In this document: piece after piece, positions 9,301 to 16,377 of the stretch
Layout: every line of letters begins with the position of its first letter
How positions within the stretch are numbered: the stretch's first letter is position 1
From: a virus
Strand: one strand, 5' to 3'
Length of the DNA: 40,702 nucleotides
IMG/VR virus record: IMGVR_UViG_3300028743_000013
Coordinates: 1-40,702 of that record
Made by a program: the position numbers and the translations under genes
Notes under the pieces: model-generated
Told to the model about the DNA's origin: nothing
What the model saw: the letters and a program-made list of their open reading frames with translations, nothing else
Database searches by the model: none

Positions 9301-9760
9301 TGCCATTGGTATGTCGCTTCTTACCACTGATAAAGTTGATATATTTAACAAATTTATAGACCCATTTAAGAGATTTGCTGATATTTATATTAAATTCCTT
9401 AAAGATTTAAAAAATGAATCTGCAGGTATAGGTGACTTATCAAAAATTATAGATTCATCAGCTAATTTTTATGATAAATATTCAGCAGCCAACATAAAAT
9501 CATCGGCTAGTTATAACAGTGTTTATAATTACAGCCAAACCTCACAGCAGCAAGCTGCAAAGCTTGTTGTACAAGCCCCACATAAGCCATTAACAAAAGA
9601 GGATAAATACGCACAAATGATGTTGTTGTTCACTGAGGCTACAAGTCAACAACAACAACAAACGAATTTATTATTCAGAGAAATTCAAAAATTGAACTCA
9701 AAAATTGAGGGTTTAGTTGGTCACGATGGAAGAATGAAAGTAGGACTAAGTAATAATTAA
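6347..9760 (+). CDS. Large membrane-segment protein with tandem repeats, tape-measure-like
   Basis: 1137 residues. The N-terminal 200 residues are helical and polar. Residues about 210-520 hold at least eight hydrophobic segments (for example FVGALAIGGALSIIATPGLL and VGLTVLLLAGTAALFALIG). Residues about 630-940 hold 75-residue repeats. The C-terminus is Gln-rich and coiled-coil-like (TSQQQQQTNLLFREIQKLN). Length, helical content and a central hydrophobic block fit tail tape-measure proteins, which set tail length and may enter the host membrane during DNA injection. No catalytic motif was seen. A different virion protein, or an internal injected membrane protein, is possible. It has its own terminator upstream and converges with the endonuclease gene downstream. 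Confidence 0.6.
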   Translation: MNDIEIEVLYDYLKQSNSFLEDISEYSFDILSASTDISKSAKFIKDAIAGVDAKTQNVDAKTIQQNIQAETANTVNSQQSMNIGSYTEADIAKLSKIITIYAKSINKSVGTLPKDTKKLSESIKAVDVGFISALGKMKMKDAESMVKNFFNVLESFVKHLNKFKIKKEISSRAKKSIGYVRSTINEVSNVMKGINFEGLDGFGHSLLKVARSITGFVGALAIGGALSIIATPGLLFFKLALRVLQPEFKSLAKDNKKLKDGAQSVMYIGAGILAMSLAIAASAYAISKFSITDMVVGMVTVIGVTYIVAKFYKYMGLSDKSDLKNGIKNMVLMSLSLLMMTGTFWVISKLPIDYKQVGLTVLLLAGTAALFALIGMKTVSDKVKEGALAIGFVSLSLLLFGFSVCITAKMLAGQTNAIWQIPLMLFAVTAPFVAAGFLLPKIAMGALAFALIGISLWIMKKPLTEIGNMIAKNGGLIWKIPTFITALGLVYAGAGLLIAPISLGALAVGLLAGSLYVLAKALKPISELNLEREQMSIFADSLGIVVKGVSDAFSNLSIGSFLKITMMGNKVGEVVGVFARSLSYWKATTTDWKPEDAKTLADTILGVTTAVALGTSPEYIKKMHGIDVSQWQILKGIAFTMSLGSNLKKLADGVLVWKNMKLSPDDARNISDNINTILSVIPATIARIGNDDITKPATGLLGFITGGAWTTTNTERGIDYVKGIGKAMTKLADGVKMWKEMKLTPNDAKLISDNVNTVLSIIPSTISKIGNDNTIKSSGLFGIWKTTDTERGIDYVKGIGRSLYDLGEGVKTWKSMKLTPTETKLISDNINAVLSIIPSTIAKIGDDTKTSKPGLFGMWKTTDTERGIKYVNGLGAPLKDLSIAVLNWKQAKLTPADIKLIEKNITELITTIPSAFAAVGRAKNNDKGFWGMFKSDAEKGIRVVNNMMSPLKSLSDVVSSFSGTTDIKDRGKQIGEGVKQLLVGSAIGMSLLTTDKVDIFNKFIDPFKRFADIYIKFLKDLKNESAGIGDLSKIIDSSANFYDKYSAANIKSSASYNSVYNYSQTSQQQAAKLVVQAPHKPLTKEDKYAQMMLLFTEATSQQQQQTNLLFREIQKLNSKIEGLVGHDGRMKVGLSNN
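8486..9157 (+). repeat. 75-residue tandem repeats within the large protein
   Basis: Units begin TERGIDYVKGIG at 8486 and 8711 and TERGIKYVNGLG at 8936, exactly 225 bases apart. Each continues with LADGV..WK.MKLTP and I..IPSTI.KIGND, ending GLFG.WKTTD. A diverged unit precedes (from about 8246) and a degenerate start follows at 9155. Confidence 0.9.
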
Positions 9761-9768
9761 TAAAACAA

Positions 9769-10758
9769 CTATATAGAAAAATCAGAAAATTTTCTAATAA
9801 ATTGTATATTTAAATTAATTTCCCTTGATATTTCTCTCTTCAAACAATCACGATTGTATGCAGAAATAGCACCTTTGTAATAATTACTAAATTCTGATTT
9901 TTCTTTCCATTTTTTAATCATTTCATTTCTTTCTTTCTCAGATAAATATTGTGGTTTATGTGTCCATATTCCATCATATTCTATAAACAAATCCAAAGAC
10001 TTGATATAAAAATCACAAGCAAATAAATATTTAGTTTCTTTACTATAATATCTTTTATCTCTATATTGACGAACAATATCTGAATATCCAAACAATTCTA
10101 TTAGATTATAATATATTTCATTCTCCTCTTTAGATTTTTCATAAGAACCATTTTTCTTTTTGGTTTCGTGTATTTTTGATATAGTACTTGATAGATATGA
10201 CATATTTCCTACACCATATCTTTCCAAACATGTTTTCTCATATTTTCCTTTGAATTCGTCAGTTTGTTGATACCATTCTACACCGTAAATTTTAAGATTT
10301 GTTTGCTTTGATTTTTCTACAAAATCTTCTATAAGCATATGATTTTCGACACCATATTTTTTCAAGCATGTTTCTTTATATTTTTCTTTATATTCATCAG
10401 TTTTGGAATAATTTTCGACACCATATTTTTCTAAACAAGTCAATTCTGCTTTTATATAATTTTTCTTACAATTGTCTGACCATTTTTCAGATGATTGAAA
10501 TTTTTTAGCACATATTTTTGAGCAGCAAACCTGATAACAGTATTTGTGTCTGTCAAAATTCGATTGCTTTCCACAAATTTCACAATATTGTATATTAAAA
10601 TTACTATTAATTATATGCCACATTCTTTGTTTTGGAGTTATGTGTTTGCAACTATCATCTAGAAATGAAGTTAATTCACATATTTTCCTAAATTCACATA
10701 TTTTAATACTTGATTTGTATGTGTTGTTATTATACCAATTTATTAAATCATTGTACAT
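9769..10758 (-). CDS. Homing endonuclease-like protein, Vsr/EDxHD type with zinc-finger and YGVEN repeats
   Basis: 329 residues on the minus strand, the only convincing reverse gene here. Residues about 58-85 carry a cysteine zinc finger (YCEICGKQSN ... CCSKICAKKF). Four repeats of about 26 residues follow, each with KYGVEN-like cores (CLEKYGVEN, CLKKYGVEN, NLKIYGVEW, CLERYGVGN), probably DNA-binding. The C-terminal domain has FACDFYIKSLDLFIEYDGIWTH: the E-x-D-G-x3-H pattern of Vsr-like/EDxHD homing nucleases. Such nucleases are known free-standing or associated with fractured, intein-split phage genes. It ends 8 bases from the tape-measure-like gene, suggesting insertion between genes. Target site unknown. 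Confidence 0.72.
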   Translation of the reverse strand: MYNDLINWYNNNTYKSSIKICEFRKICELTSFLDDSCKHITPKQRMWHIINSNFNIQYCEICGKQSNFDRHKYCYQVCCSKICAKKFQSSEKWSDNCKKNYIKAELTCLEKYGVENYSKTDEYKEKYKETCLKKYGVENHMLIEDFVEKSKQTNLKIYGVEWYQQTDEFKGKYEKTCLERYGVGNMSYLSSTISKIHETKKKNGSYEKSKEENEIYYNLIELFGYSDIVRQYRDKRYYSKETKYLFACDFYIKSLDLFIEYDGIWTHKPQYLSEKERNEMIKKWKEKSEFSNYYKGAISAYNRDCLKREISREINLNIQFIRKFSDFSI

Positions 10759-10822
10759 GTTTTTTAATTTTATTTATTTTAATCTATACGTAATACCAAT
10801 TTACTAAATAAAGTAAAAGGAC

Positions 10823-11320
10823 ATGGGGAAATTAGAAATATTAAATCCTATTCATGCTAATAGTAGATTTCATCAAGGATATCATCACTTGGAAAATCCT
10901 GATAAATTAATAGGATATTATAATATGAAATTAGGAATAATTTATAGGAGTGGATTGGAGTTAAAATTCATTCAAGTTTTAGATTCATCATCAAAATGTA
11001 AAAGATGGTCATACGAAAGTGATGATCTAATTATTAGCTATCTTAACCCTGTAAAACAAAAAATATGTAGCTACTACCCTGATTTTTATGTTGAAATGGT
11101 TGGAAACTCTAATAAACTTACGAAATACATAATTGAGGTAAAATCACGTAAAGATACTGAAAAACCTGACAGGGAGAAATATAAAAGTAAAGAAAAATAT
11201 TTATATCAGTTGGCTATATCAGCTGTAACTGAGGCAAAGAGAAAAGCAGCCGTTGAATTCTGTAAAAATAAAGGTATGCGGTATGAATACATTACGGAAG
11301 ACTATTTTATTAAGAAATGA
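10823..11320 (+). CDS. Head completion protein, T4 gp4-like nuclease-fold
   Basis: 165 residues. The order QGYHHLENPDKLIGY, IIYRSGLELKFIQVLD, RWSYESDDLIISYLNPVK, YYPDFYVEM, YIIEVKSRKDTEKP and a C-terminal AKRKAAVEFCKNKGMRYEYIT matches T4 gp4 (gp50/gp4 head completion). The family has a PD-(D/E)xK-like core: Glu in LELKF, Asp in PDFYVE, and the E-x-K of IEVKS are all visible. T4 gp4 acts after packaging, before tail joining. Slightly longer than the T4 protein. It is transcribed divergently from the endonuclease, with a 64-base gap that probably holds a promoter. Confidence 0.85.
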   Translation: MGKLEILNPIHANSRFHQGYHHLENPDKLIGYYNMKLGIIYRSGLELKFIQVLDSSSKCKRWSYESDDLIISYLNPVKQKICSYYPDFYVEMVGNSNKLTKYIIEVKSRKDTEKPDREKYKSKEKYLYQLAISAVTEAKRKAAVEFCKNKGMRYEYITEDYFIKK

Positions 11321-11330
11321 CATGACAAAC

Positions 11331-11388
11331 TGACATATATGGTAACTGACAAGTTACACGACATTTTGTCATATAAGTTTGTAAAAAG
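11331..11388 (+). promoter_or_regulatory. TGACAT-repeat region upstream of promoter module 1
   Basis: Contains TGACATATAT (11331-11340), which recurs at 11439, 14127, 14144 and 14250 (the 14127 and 14144 copies as TGACATACAT). It also has a small GTAACT/AGTTAC hairpin and a TTTTGTCATAT stretch. It lies just after the gp4 stop and may be an operator or the end of the gp4 transcript. Confidence 0.4.
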
Positions 11389-11409
11389 ATGTTAATAGCA
11401 ACGCTTTAT

Positions 11410-11475
11410 TTGTTAAAGATTGTTAAAGGTGTATGAATTGACATATATGATAACAAATTTGGCACGACTTTTGTA
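11410..11475 (+). promoter_or_regulatory. Sigma-54-like promoter module 1
   Basis: TTGGCACGACTTTTGTA (11459-11475) fits the -24/-12 consensus TGGCACG-N4-TTGCW with GT for GC and exactly 10 bases between GG and GT. Upstream are two TTGTTAAAG repeats spaced 10 bases apart (11410 and 11420) and TGACATATATGATAACAAAT. A near copy stands at 14221-14286. It reads into the operon from 11516. That an RpoN-type holoenzyme uses it is inference. Confidence 0.55.
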
Positions 11476-11515
11476 GTAAAAGAGGAAATAATCAATAATT
11501 TAAAAAATAGAAATT

Positions 11516-11743
11516 ATGACTGCAGCAGAATCAAAAGCCAAATCTTTAAAAGTTCAATCTTTAAAGAATTTTATAGGCGAAAATAGTGAAGAAATTGGTG
11601 TGTCAAAGGTTGATTCATCAACTATTAAGGGTGTCAAATACATTTCAATTCCTCAGGAATTAAGGGTATCAACGTCAATCTTTAAAAAAATAGGGATTGT
11701 AATACGTTATCATAACAATTTTTATTATTTATCAATAAAATAA
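11516..11743 (+). CDS. Small hypothetical protein, first gene of module-1 operon
   Basis: 75 residues, with an Ala/Lys/Ser-rich helical start (TAAESKAKSLKVQSLKNFI) and a basic, beta-like C-terminal half (IPQELRVSTSIFKKIGIVIRYHNNFYYLSI). Not recognised. Preceded by the conserved leader TTTAAAAAATAGAAATT directly before ATG, the same as at the first gene behind module 2. Confidence 0.65.
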   Translation: MTAAESKAKSLKVQSLKNFIGENSEEIGVSKVDSSTIKGVKYISIPQELRVSTSIFKKIGIVIRYHNNFYYLSIK

Positions 11744-11752
11744 TATAAAATT

Positions 11753-11977
11753 ATGGCTAAAAACATTATAATTAATAAAGCTGTTTCAAACGATAACAAA
11801 ATAGAATTCAGAGCTTTGGGATTGTATAATGAATGGTTCTCATTCAACGCTAACAAAGAAAATGGTTATTGGAATCTTATAAGAAGAATAGGAATGGATA
11901 AATTTCCTGTTGCTCAAAAAATACTCACAATAAAAGAAATTTATAAACTTGCAATACAAAATTGTAGTAAACACTAA
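11753..11977 (+). CDS. Small hypothetical protein
   Basis: 74 residues, basic, with an Asn-rich middle (YNEWFSFNANKENGYWNLIRRIG) and a helical end. No motif recognised. It starts at ATG after AAAATT, 9 bases after the previous stop, so it is probably in the same operon. Confidence 0.6.
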   Translation: MAKNIIINKAVSNDNKIEFRALGLYNEWFSFNANKENGYWNLIRRIGMDKFPVAQKILTIKEIYKLAIQNCSKH

Positions 11978-12006
11978 TTATAAACTAATTTAAAAATATA
12001 GGAACT

Positions 12007-12303
12007 ATGGTAGAAATCACTGATTGCGTAAAGACAACTAAAAATGATTATGAACTAATAACTAAAATTATTAGCAGAGCAATAGAACTTGTTAGGTTTG
12101 TACATTTAAATGAACCTATAAACCGTGGTTCATCACTAATGGATTTTGACAAATGTCATACTCACGGAAACCCTATTGATTTCAAACAACTTTTGGAATC
12201 AAATGATTCTGATTTTTATCATGATTTCTTTGGTATTAGAAACAATATTAACAGAGAAAATGGTATGCTAGAAAATAATTTCTTACCAAGGTGTTCTAAA
12301 TAA
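12007..12303 (+). CDS. Conserved phage-type small protein, unknown function
   Basis: 98 residues. The block MDFDKCHTHGNPIDFKQLL followed by DFYHDFFGIRNNINRENG and FLPRCS is a pattern I recognise from small proteins in many tailed phages, without an assigned role. The conserved Cys and His residues (DKCHTHG, LPRCS) might bind a metal. Same operon as its neighbours. Confidence 0.7.
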   Translation: MVEITDCVKTTKNDYELITKIISRAIELVRFVHLNEPINRGSSLMDFDKCHTHGNPIDFKQLLESNDSDFYHDFFGIRNNINRENGMLENNFLPRCSK

Positions 12304-12344
12304 AAATTTAATTTAACATAAGTATAATTTGAAAAATGGGGATT

Positions 12345-13829
12345 ATGGAATATAAAACAGGTAATAAAATCTTAGATATTAGATTAAAAGTAGCTATTGA
12401 TTTCGAAACTAAAAATTACTATAACTTGTCTGATACGTACAAAAAGAAATTCACACTTCAACAATGGATTGATACGCAGGTTTTTGGTAGATTGTTTTTA
12501 ACAGGAACTAAACATAATTTCGTTTGGTCTAAATTTTGGCAAGAATTTTATGAGCAGTGTTATTCCATCGCCTTTCAAGTAGTCAAAGACAGAGATATGG
12601 CTGACATAATTGTATGTAACCAATTTGACGCTTTCAGAAATAGGAAAAAATACGGCAATGCTGATCTTTATGATTTAAAAAAGAGTCTGAAAACCAAAAT
12701 AGAAAAACTATCAAAAACATATGATGATGTTGATGCCGCAATTTTAAAGTCATCTATATTATTATTGAAAACCAAAATATCAATTTTAGAGGATAAATTA
12801 ATTAATTTTCATTTTGAAGAATTAGAATACGCCAATAAATCACAAGATGAAATTTACGCATTAGAACTCCAAAAATTAACATCTTGTGATACAACCCTCC
12901 AAAATAATGAAATAAATCCAAACGGTTGGTTTAAACCTAAAGAGCCAATAGCGGGTTATGTTCTTATGGCTATAAGACATACAGCAATGATGGAATATAA
13001 CAAAGTTAATTGTGGTAAAGTTATCAATATTTCTAAAATCATTTCCAATTCGTCAAACAAGACAATATCTGAAGGTGATTTTACAGACATAATAGCTGAG
13101 GTTAAAAGCGAGGTTGATGAAATCTATGAAATCTATAATACCAATTTAACTGAATTCAGTATGAAATCAGAGGAAGATTTCAAACATGAAGAAATAGACC
13201 TAATACCAAAAAAGAAACTCAAAAGGGCAAAGGAATTATACGAGTTATCCAAAAACCCTGATATATTGATTGACTTCTTTTTCAATGATCTAACACACAA
13301 CCAATTATTCAAGAAATATGGTTTTAATACATCGGGTGCTGTTAAGTCAATAGTGTCAAGGGCTAATAGGTTTGTCGTTTCCGTAATAGCCAACGAGATA
13401 GAAACAGAAAAGATAACCAACAGGGAAGCAGATAATGGTACTGTCAGATTTTATTATCCAAATACATACGGATGTCTTAAAGAAAGCTGTGAAATTAATA
13501 ACAAGCAAAGACATGGTGAAAATATTCTATACTTTGAAAATGGCAATATCAAAAAGAAAAAACATTGGGAAAACGGGAAATTGGTAGGTGATTTTATTAC
13601 ATATTACGAAAACAAAAAAGTAAAGCAAAAAGGACAATTTGATAATGGTGAGAAAATAGGCAAATGGTTTAATTATGATGAATCGGGTAAAATCGAGGAA
13701 ATCAAAATTTATGGCGATGATAACTGTTACTCATATATCATTTATGATGAATTCGGGCAAGTAGAGGAAAAAGGACATATCAACGGATTTGGTAATCAAA
13801 TAATAGATTTCTCAAAATCAATTTATTAA
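12345..13829 (+). CDS. ECF-like sigma factor with a region-2 insertion and a C-terminal MORN/YwqK-type tail
   Basis: 494 residues; start at ATG 12345 (GGGATTATGG) rather than 12336. Residues 66-108 (EFYEQCYSIAFQVVKDRDMA, then CNQFDAFRNRKKYG) look like ECF region 2.1-2.2. Residues 199-222 (KEPIAGYVLMAIRHTAMMEY) look like region 2.3-2.4. About 90 mostly coiled-coil residues separate them. Residues 296-345 (KNPDILIDFFFNDLTHNQLF, then SGAVKSIVSRANRFV) resemble region 4 with its helix-turn-helix. Residues 389-460 carry MORN_2/YwqK repeats (HGENILYFENGNIKKKKHWE, GDFITYYENKKVKQKGQFDN). The likely role is a phage-encoded promoter-specificity factor; the tail may bind a partner. The sigma call is by pattern and probable; the MORN-type repeats are clear. 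Confidence 0.6.
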   Translation: MEYKTGNKILDIRLKVAIDFETKNYYNLSDTYKKKFTLQQWIDTQVFGRLFLTGTKHNFVWSKFWQEFYEQCYSIAFQVVKDRDMADIIVCNQFDAFRNRKKYGNADLYDLKKSLKTKIEKLSKTYDDVDAAILKSSILLLKTKISILEDKLINFHFEELEYANKSQDEIYALELQKLTSCDTTLQNNEINPNGWFKPKEPIAGYVLMAIRHTAMMEYNKVNCGKVINISKIISNSSNKTISEGDFTDIIAEVKSEVDEIYEIYNTNLTEFSMKSEEDFKHEEIDLIPKKKLKRAKELYELSKNPDILIDFFFNDLTHNQLFKKYGFNTSGAVKSIVSRANRFVVSVIANEIETEKITNREADNGTVRFYYPNTYGCLKESCEINNKQRHGENILYFENGNIKKKKHWENGKLVGDFITYYENKKVKQKGQFDNGEKIGKWFNYDESGKIEEIKIYGDDNCYSYIIYDEFGQVEEKGHINGFGNQIIDFSKSIY

Positions 13830-14125
13830 TGAAAATAATATCGACATATAAAGTGACATACCAAAACGGTATGTCACAAATAAAAAATCTCATAGAGCAT
13901 GAAGATTTTTTAAATGATATAAAACCTACTGATGTACAGATAGATGCTTTGGAATCAAAGAAAAAATTTAAAGAAACAAATTATTTAAAGAAACAATTAA
14001 AGGAAAAATACGGGCAATTTTGGTTTACTAATAAATCACCAATGTACTATGCAATTGAAAATAATGTATTGGAACTTTATAATGGAAAATCGATTTCAGT
14101 AATAATGGAAAAGTTAAAAATTTGA
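13829..14125 (+). CDS. Small hypothetical protein coupled to the sigma-like gene
   Basis: 98 residues, its ATG overlapping the TAA of the sigma-like gene by one base (TAATG), which implies translational coupling. Lys-rich and helical in the middle (DALESKKKFKETNYLKKQLKEK); the C-terminal half has FWFTNKSPMYYAIENNVLEL. Possibly a partner or anti-sigma of the upstream protein, from position only. No motif recognised. Confidence 0.6.
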   Translation: MKIISTYKVTYQNGMSQIKNLIEHEDFLNDIKPTDVQIDALESKKKFKETNYLKKQLKEKYGQFWFTNKSPMYYAIENNVLELYNGKSISVIMEKLKI

Positions 14126-14154
14126 CTGACATACATGGCGAACTGACATACATA

Positions 14155-14197
14155 TTAACTGACAGGTGACATGACAAACATGTCACCTGTCAGTTAA
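14155..14197 (+). terminator. 19-bp perfect inverted repeat, terminator or operator
   Basis: TTAACTGACAGGTGACATG (14155-14173) and its exact reverse complement (14179-14197) flank the loop ACAAA. It follows the last gene of the first operon. A-tracts, not T-tracts, follow on the + strand, so a classic intrinsic terminator is doubtful. The TGACA core is shared with nearby TGACAT repeats, so it may be an operator. Confidence 0.6.
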
Positions 14198-14220
14198 AAA
14201 ATGTTAAAATTATGCTTTTT

Positions 14221-14286
14221 GTGTTAAGGTTTGTTAAGGTTTTATGAATTGACATATATAATAACAAATTTGGCATGATTTTTGTA
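14221..14286 (+). promoter_or_regulatory. Sigma-54-like promoter module 2 (near copy of module 1)
   Basis: GTGTTAAGG and TTGTTAAGG spaced 10 bases apart, then ATGAATTGACATATATAATA, then TTGGCATGATTTTTGTA (14270-14286) with the same GG-10-GT spacing as module 1. It reads into the operon from 14320. Conservation of a block of about 65 bases between the two modules argues for function. Confidence 0.55.
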
Positions 14287-14319
14287 ATAATTTTGGAAAT
14301 AATTTAAAAAATAGAAATT

Positions 14320-14430
14320 ATGAAAACAGAAATCCTCTCAGCAGAAAATCTTTATAAAATTATTGGCGTTTTATTTGTAATTGGATGCTTATCGTTTTAT
14401 TGGTTGCGTGTAATTCAGGAAATAATTTAA
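14320..14430 (+). CDS. 36-residue single-span membrane peptide
   Basis: MKTEILSAENLYKIIGVLFV, then a further hydrophobic stretch through WLRVIQEII and TAA. One membrane segment (about residues 13-28). It is the first gene behind promoter module 2 and carries the exact conserved leader TTTAAAAAATAGAAATT before its ATG, which supports real translation despite its size. Function unknown. Confidence 0.6.
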   Translation: MKTEILSAENLYKIIGVLFVIGCLSFYWLRVIQEII

Positions 14431-14442
14431 TAAATAGAAATT

Positions 14443-14745
14443 ATGGCAACAGCTAGAGCATTAACAGCCTCTGAATTGAATGCTAAACTAATTAGCTTTG
14501 GATTCAAACCCAATCAAGGAATTAAAATTGAAAATGATAATAATTACAACGCAGACAGAATCATTTTTGGTGAAAATACTAAAAATGGTGATAGTAGCTT
14601 GGGTCTTTACATTTTCAAGCCTATGAAAGGTTATACAGACTGTGGAAACCTCTATTGTGTTTGTTGGTATTCTAAATGTAAAGCAGCACAGAAGCATGAA
14701 ATAGTAAAATTGATAGAAAAATCGTTAAATATAAAAATAATTTAA
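14443..14745 (+). CDS. Small hypothetical protein
   Basis: 100 residues. N-terminal helix (TASELNAKLISFGFKPN), then a beta-rich centre with four cysteines (DCGNLYCVCWYSKCKAAQ) that could bind zinc, and a C-terminal helix. Leader TTTAATAAATAGAAATT before ATG, one base different from its neighbours' leaders. Not recognised. Confidence 0.62.
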   Translation: MATARALTASELNAKLISFGFKPNQGIKIENDNNYNADRIIFGENTKNGDSSLGLYIFKPMKGYTDCGNLYCVCWYSKCKAAQKHEIVKLIEKSLNIKII

Positions 14746-14757
14746 AAAATACAAATT

Positions 14758-15177
14758 ATGAACTCAGCAGAAAATTACTTATCGTTATCAAATTTGCTTG
14801 AAATTAGGGAAATCATTCAAGAAGAATTATTAAAAAGGGGTTTTACAGCACCTATACTAAAAATTGAAGAAACTGTTGACATAATGGGTTCTCATCACAT
14901 TGAGCTTTCCACAGCTTATTTCCAAACCACACCCGTAATATTCAAAAAACTACGTATCACAAATTTTAATACCTCTGTAAGTATTGGTAAATTAAGTGAT
15001 CTAGCCACAAATGCAACTCCAAACCTGCTTGACAAGGATTATGTTATGGTATGGGTCACTACTAATTTATCTTATGAATCTTTTGGTGGTGGTTCAAATG
15101 GATTAAACTTACTTAATTTTTGGTTTAACGTTTTTGGAAAGAAAAAATTCGACGTTAAAATCAGCCACATAGATTAA
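14758..15177 (+). CDS. Hypothetical protein
   Basis: 139 residues with an N-terminal helix (LEIREIIQEELLKRGF) and a beta-rich remainder ending in SYESFGGGSNGLNLLNFWFN. No catalytic motif. Leader TTTAAAAAATACAAATT before ATG. In the module-2 operon. Not recognised. Confidence 0.62.
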   Translation: MNSAENYLSLSNLLEIREIIQEELLKRGFTAPILKIEETVDIMGSHHIELSTAYFQTTPVIFKKLRITNFNTSVSIGKLSDLATNATPNLLDKDYVMVWVTTNLSYESFGGGSNGLNLLNFWFNVFGKKKFDVKISHID

Positions 15178-15233
15178 TTATAAAATATCCAATTATAAAA
15201 TACAAACTAATTTAACAATAACAATTCATTATT

Positions 15234-15662
15234 ATGACAAAAGACGAAGAAATAAAATTACTAACCAAACTATGCAACTCTGATAGTTATTTTTCACAGT
15301 ATTTCGGTAAAAGTCTTGATTTGATGATTAACAATATCAATAACGATGTGGCTATAGAAAATGGGCTTCCGTTTGAAGCTAAGGAAACATTTTTGAAACA
15401 CGAAATAAAAACCTTGGAATCTTCAATTTTATCATTGGAATTAATCCATAAAGATGAAATTGCAGAAAAAGAAAAGCAAATATTGGCAGAAAAAATGGGT
15501 TGGATGGATTTTCTGCTAGTTAAAGCGGAAGAATTAAAGGATGATGGTCTTGAAATCATGGTAATAGAGGAAATAGGGTTGGATATGGTTTTAAAACGTA
15601 AACGCATATTGGAACTAAAATTATCTGAAACACAAATTGATTACTTAATATCAAAAATTTAA
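15234..15662 (+). CDS. Hypothetical helical protein
   Basis: 142 residues, highly charged and mostly helical; residues about 50-95 (ETFLKHEIKTLESSILSLEL, then HKDEIAEKEKQILAEK) look like a coiled coil. No motif recognised. It starts at ATTATG after a 56-base gap with no clear signal. Confidence 0.6.
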   Translation: MTKDEEIKLLTKLCNSDSYFSQYFGKSLDLMINNINNDVAIENGLPFEAKETFLKHEIKTLESSILSLELIHKDEIAEKEKQILAEKMGWMDFLLVKAEELKDDGLEIMVIEEIGLDMVLKRKRILELKLSETQIDYLISKI

Positions 15663-15678
15663 TTTAACAATTATAATC

Positions 15679-16365
15679 ATGGCAAAAGCAAATTTAGTAA
15701 AAACAGCACAGAGTAATATTTACTCAAGGGGAAAAAGGGTTGAATATACATCATTAAAAGGTAAAAGAGAGGGGCAAATACTTTCTAAAATTGACCGCAC
15801 ACAACCATATGACGAAACTGACACAGTTTTAATCAAAAAGGGTGAATCTTATTATTGGTGGCAGTTTTTACATGGTGGTAAAAATATAAGTAAAACACAA
15901 CCAAGACAATCACAACTTACACAAAGTGAATTCATGTCATGTTATTATTCCATGCAAGAGCAAATTGAGGACATTTCGGTTATAACTATAACTAATGCTG
16001 AGGAATTATCTGAATTTATTGAAAATATCAAATCCAATGCCGAAACTCTCCGTGATGAAACCCAAGACAAATTGGATGGTATACCTGATTCTTTACAGTC
16101 CTCACCAACAGGTGAACTTATGCAAGAACGTATTGATGAAATGGATGAAATAATATCACAATTTGACGATATTGATGTAGAATATGATGAAGACATTGAT
16201 GATATTAATACAGATGTTGCTAATGATTTGGATATCAATACAGGTGTAGATGGTTGGGAAAAAGAACTACCCGAAGAAAATGTAAATGATAAAAAGCAAG
16301 AAAAGCTTCAAGAGTGGGTTGATGAAAGAATCGAAGAAATTAGAAATGTTTGTTTTAGCTTTTAA
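15679..16365 (+). CDS. Conserved phage-type protein, acidic C-terminus
   Basis: 228 residues. The first half (KGESYYWWQFLHGGKNISKT, then QPRQSQLTQSEF) matches a pattern I recall from Bacteroidota phage proteins of unknown role. The second half is a helical, very acidic region (DIDVEYDEDIDDINTD) ending in a helix. Acidic tails of this kind can mimic DNA or mediate protein contacts, but that is speculation. Confidence 0.65.
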   Translation: MAKANLVKTAQSNIYSRGKRVEYTSLKGKREGQILSKIDRTQPYDETDTVLIKKGESYYWWQFLHGGKNISKTQPRQSQLTQSEFMSCYYSMQEQIEDISVITITNAEELSEFIENIKSNAETLRDETQDKLDGIPDSLQSSPTGELMQERIDEMDEIISQFDDIDVEYDEDIDDINTDVANDLDINTGVDGWEKELPEENVNDKKQEKLQEWVDERIEEIRNVCFSF

Positions 16366-16377
16366 AAATATATAAAA

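Noticed and set aside
9769-10807. Forward reading frame opposite the endonuclease (about 10544-10807)
   Set aside because: It lies antisense to clear zinc-finger coding sequence and has hydrophobic low-complexity content.
11450-11480. Typical Bacteroidota promoter (TTTG / TAnnTTTG) at module 1
   Set aside because: TTTG is present, but no TAnnTTTG occurs at the right spacing; the -24/-12 pattern fits better.
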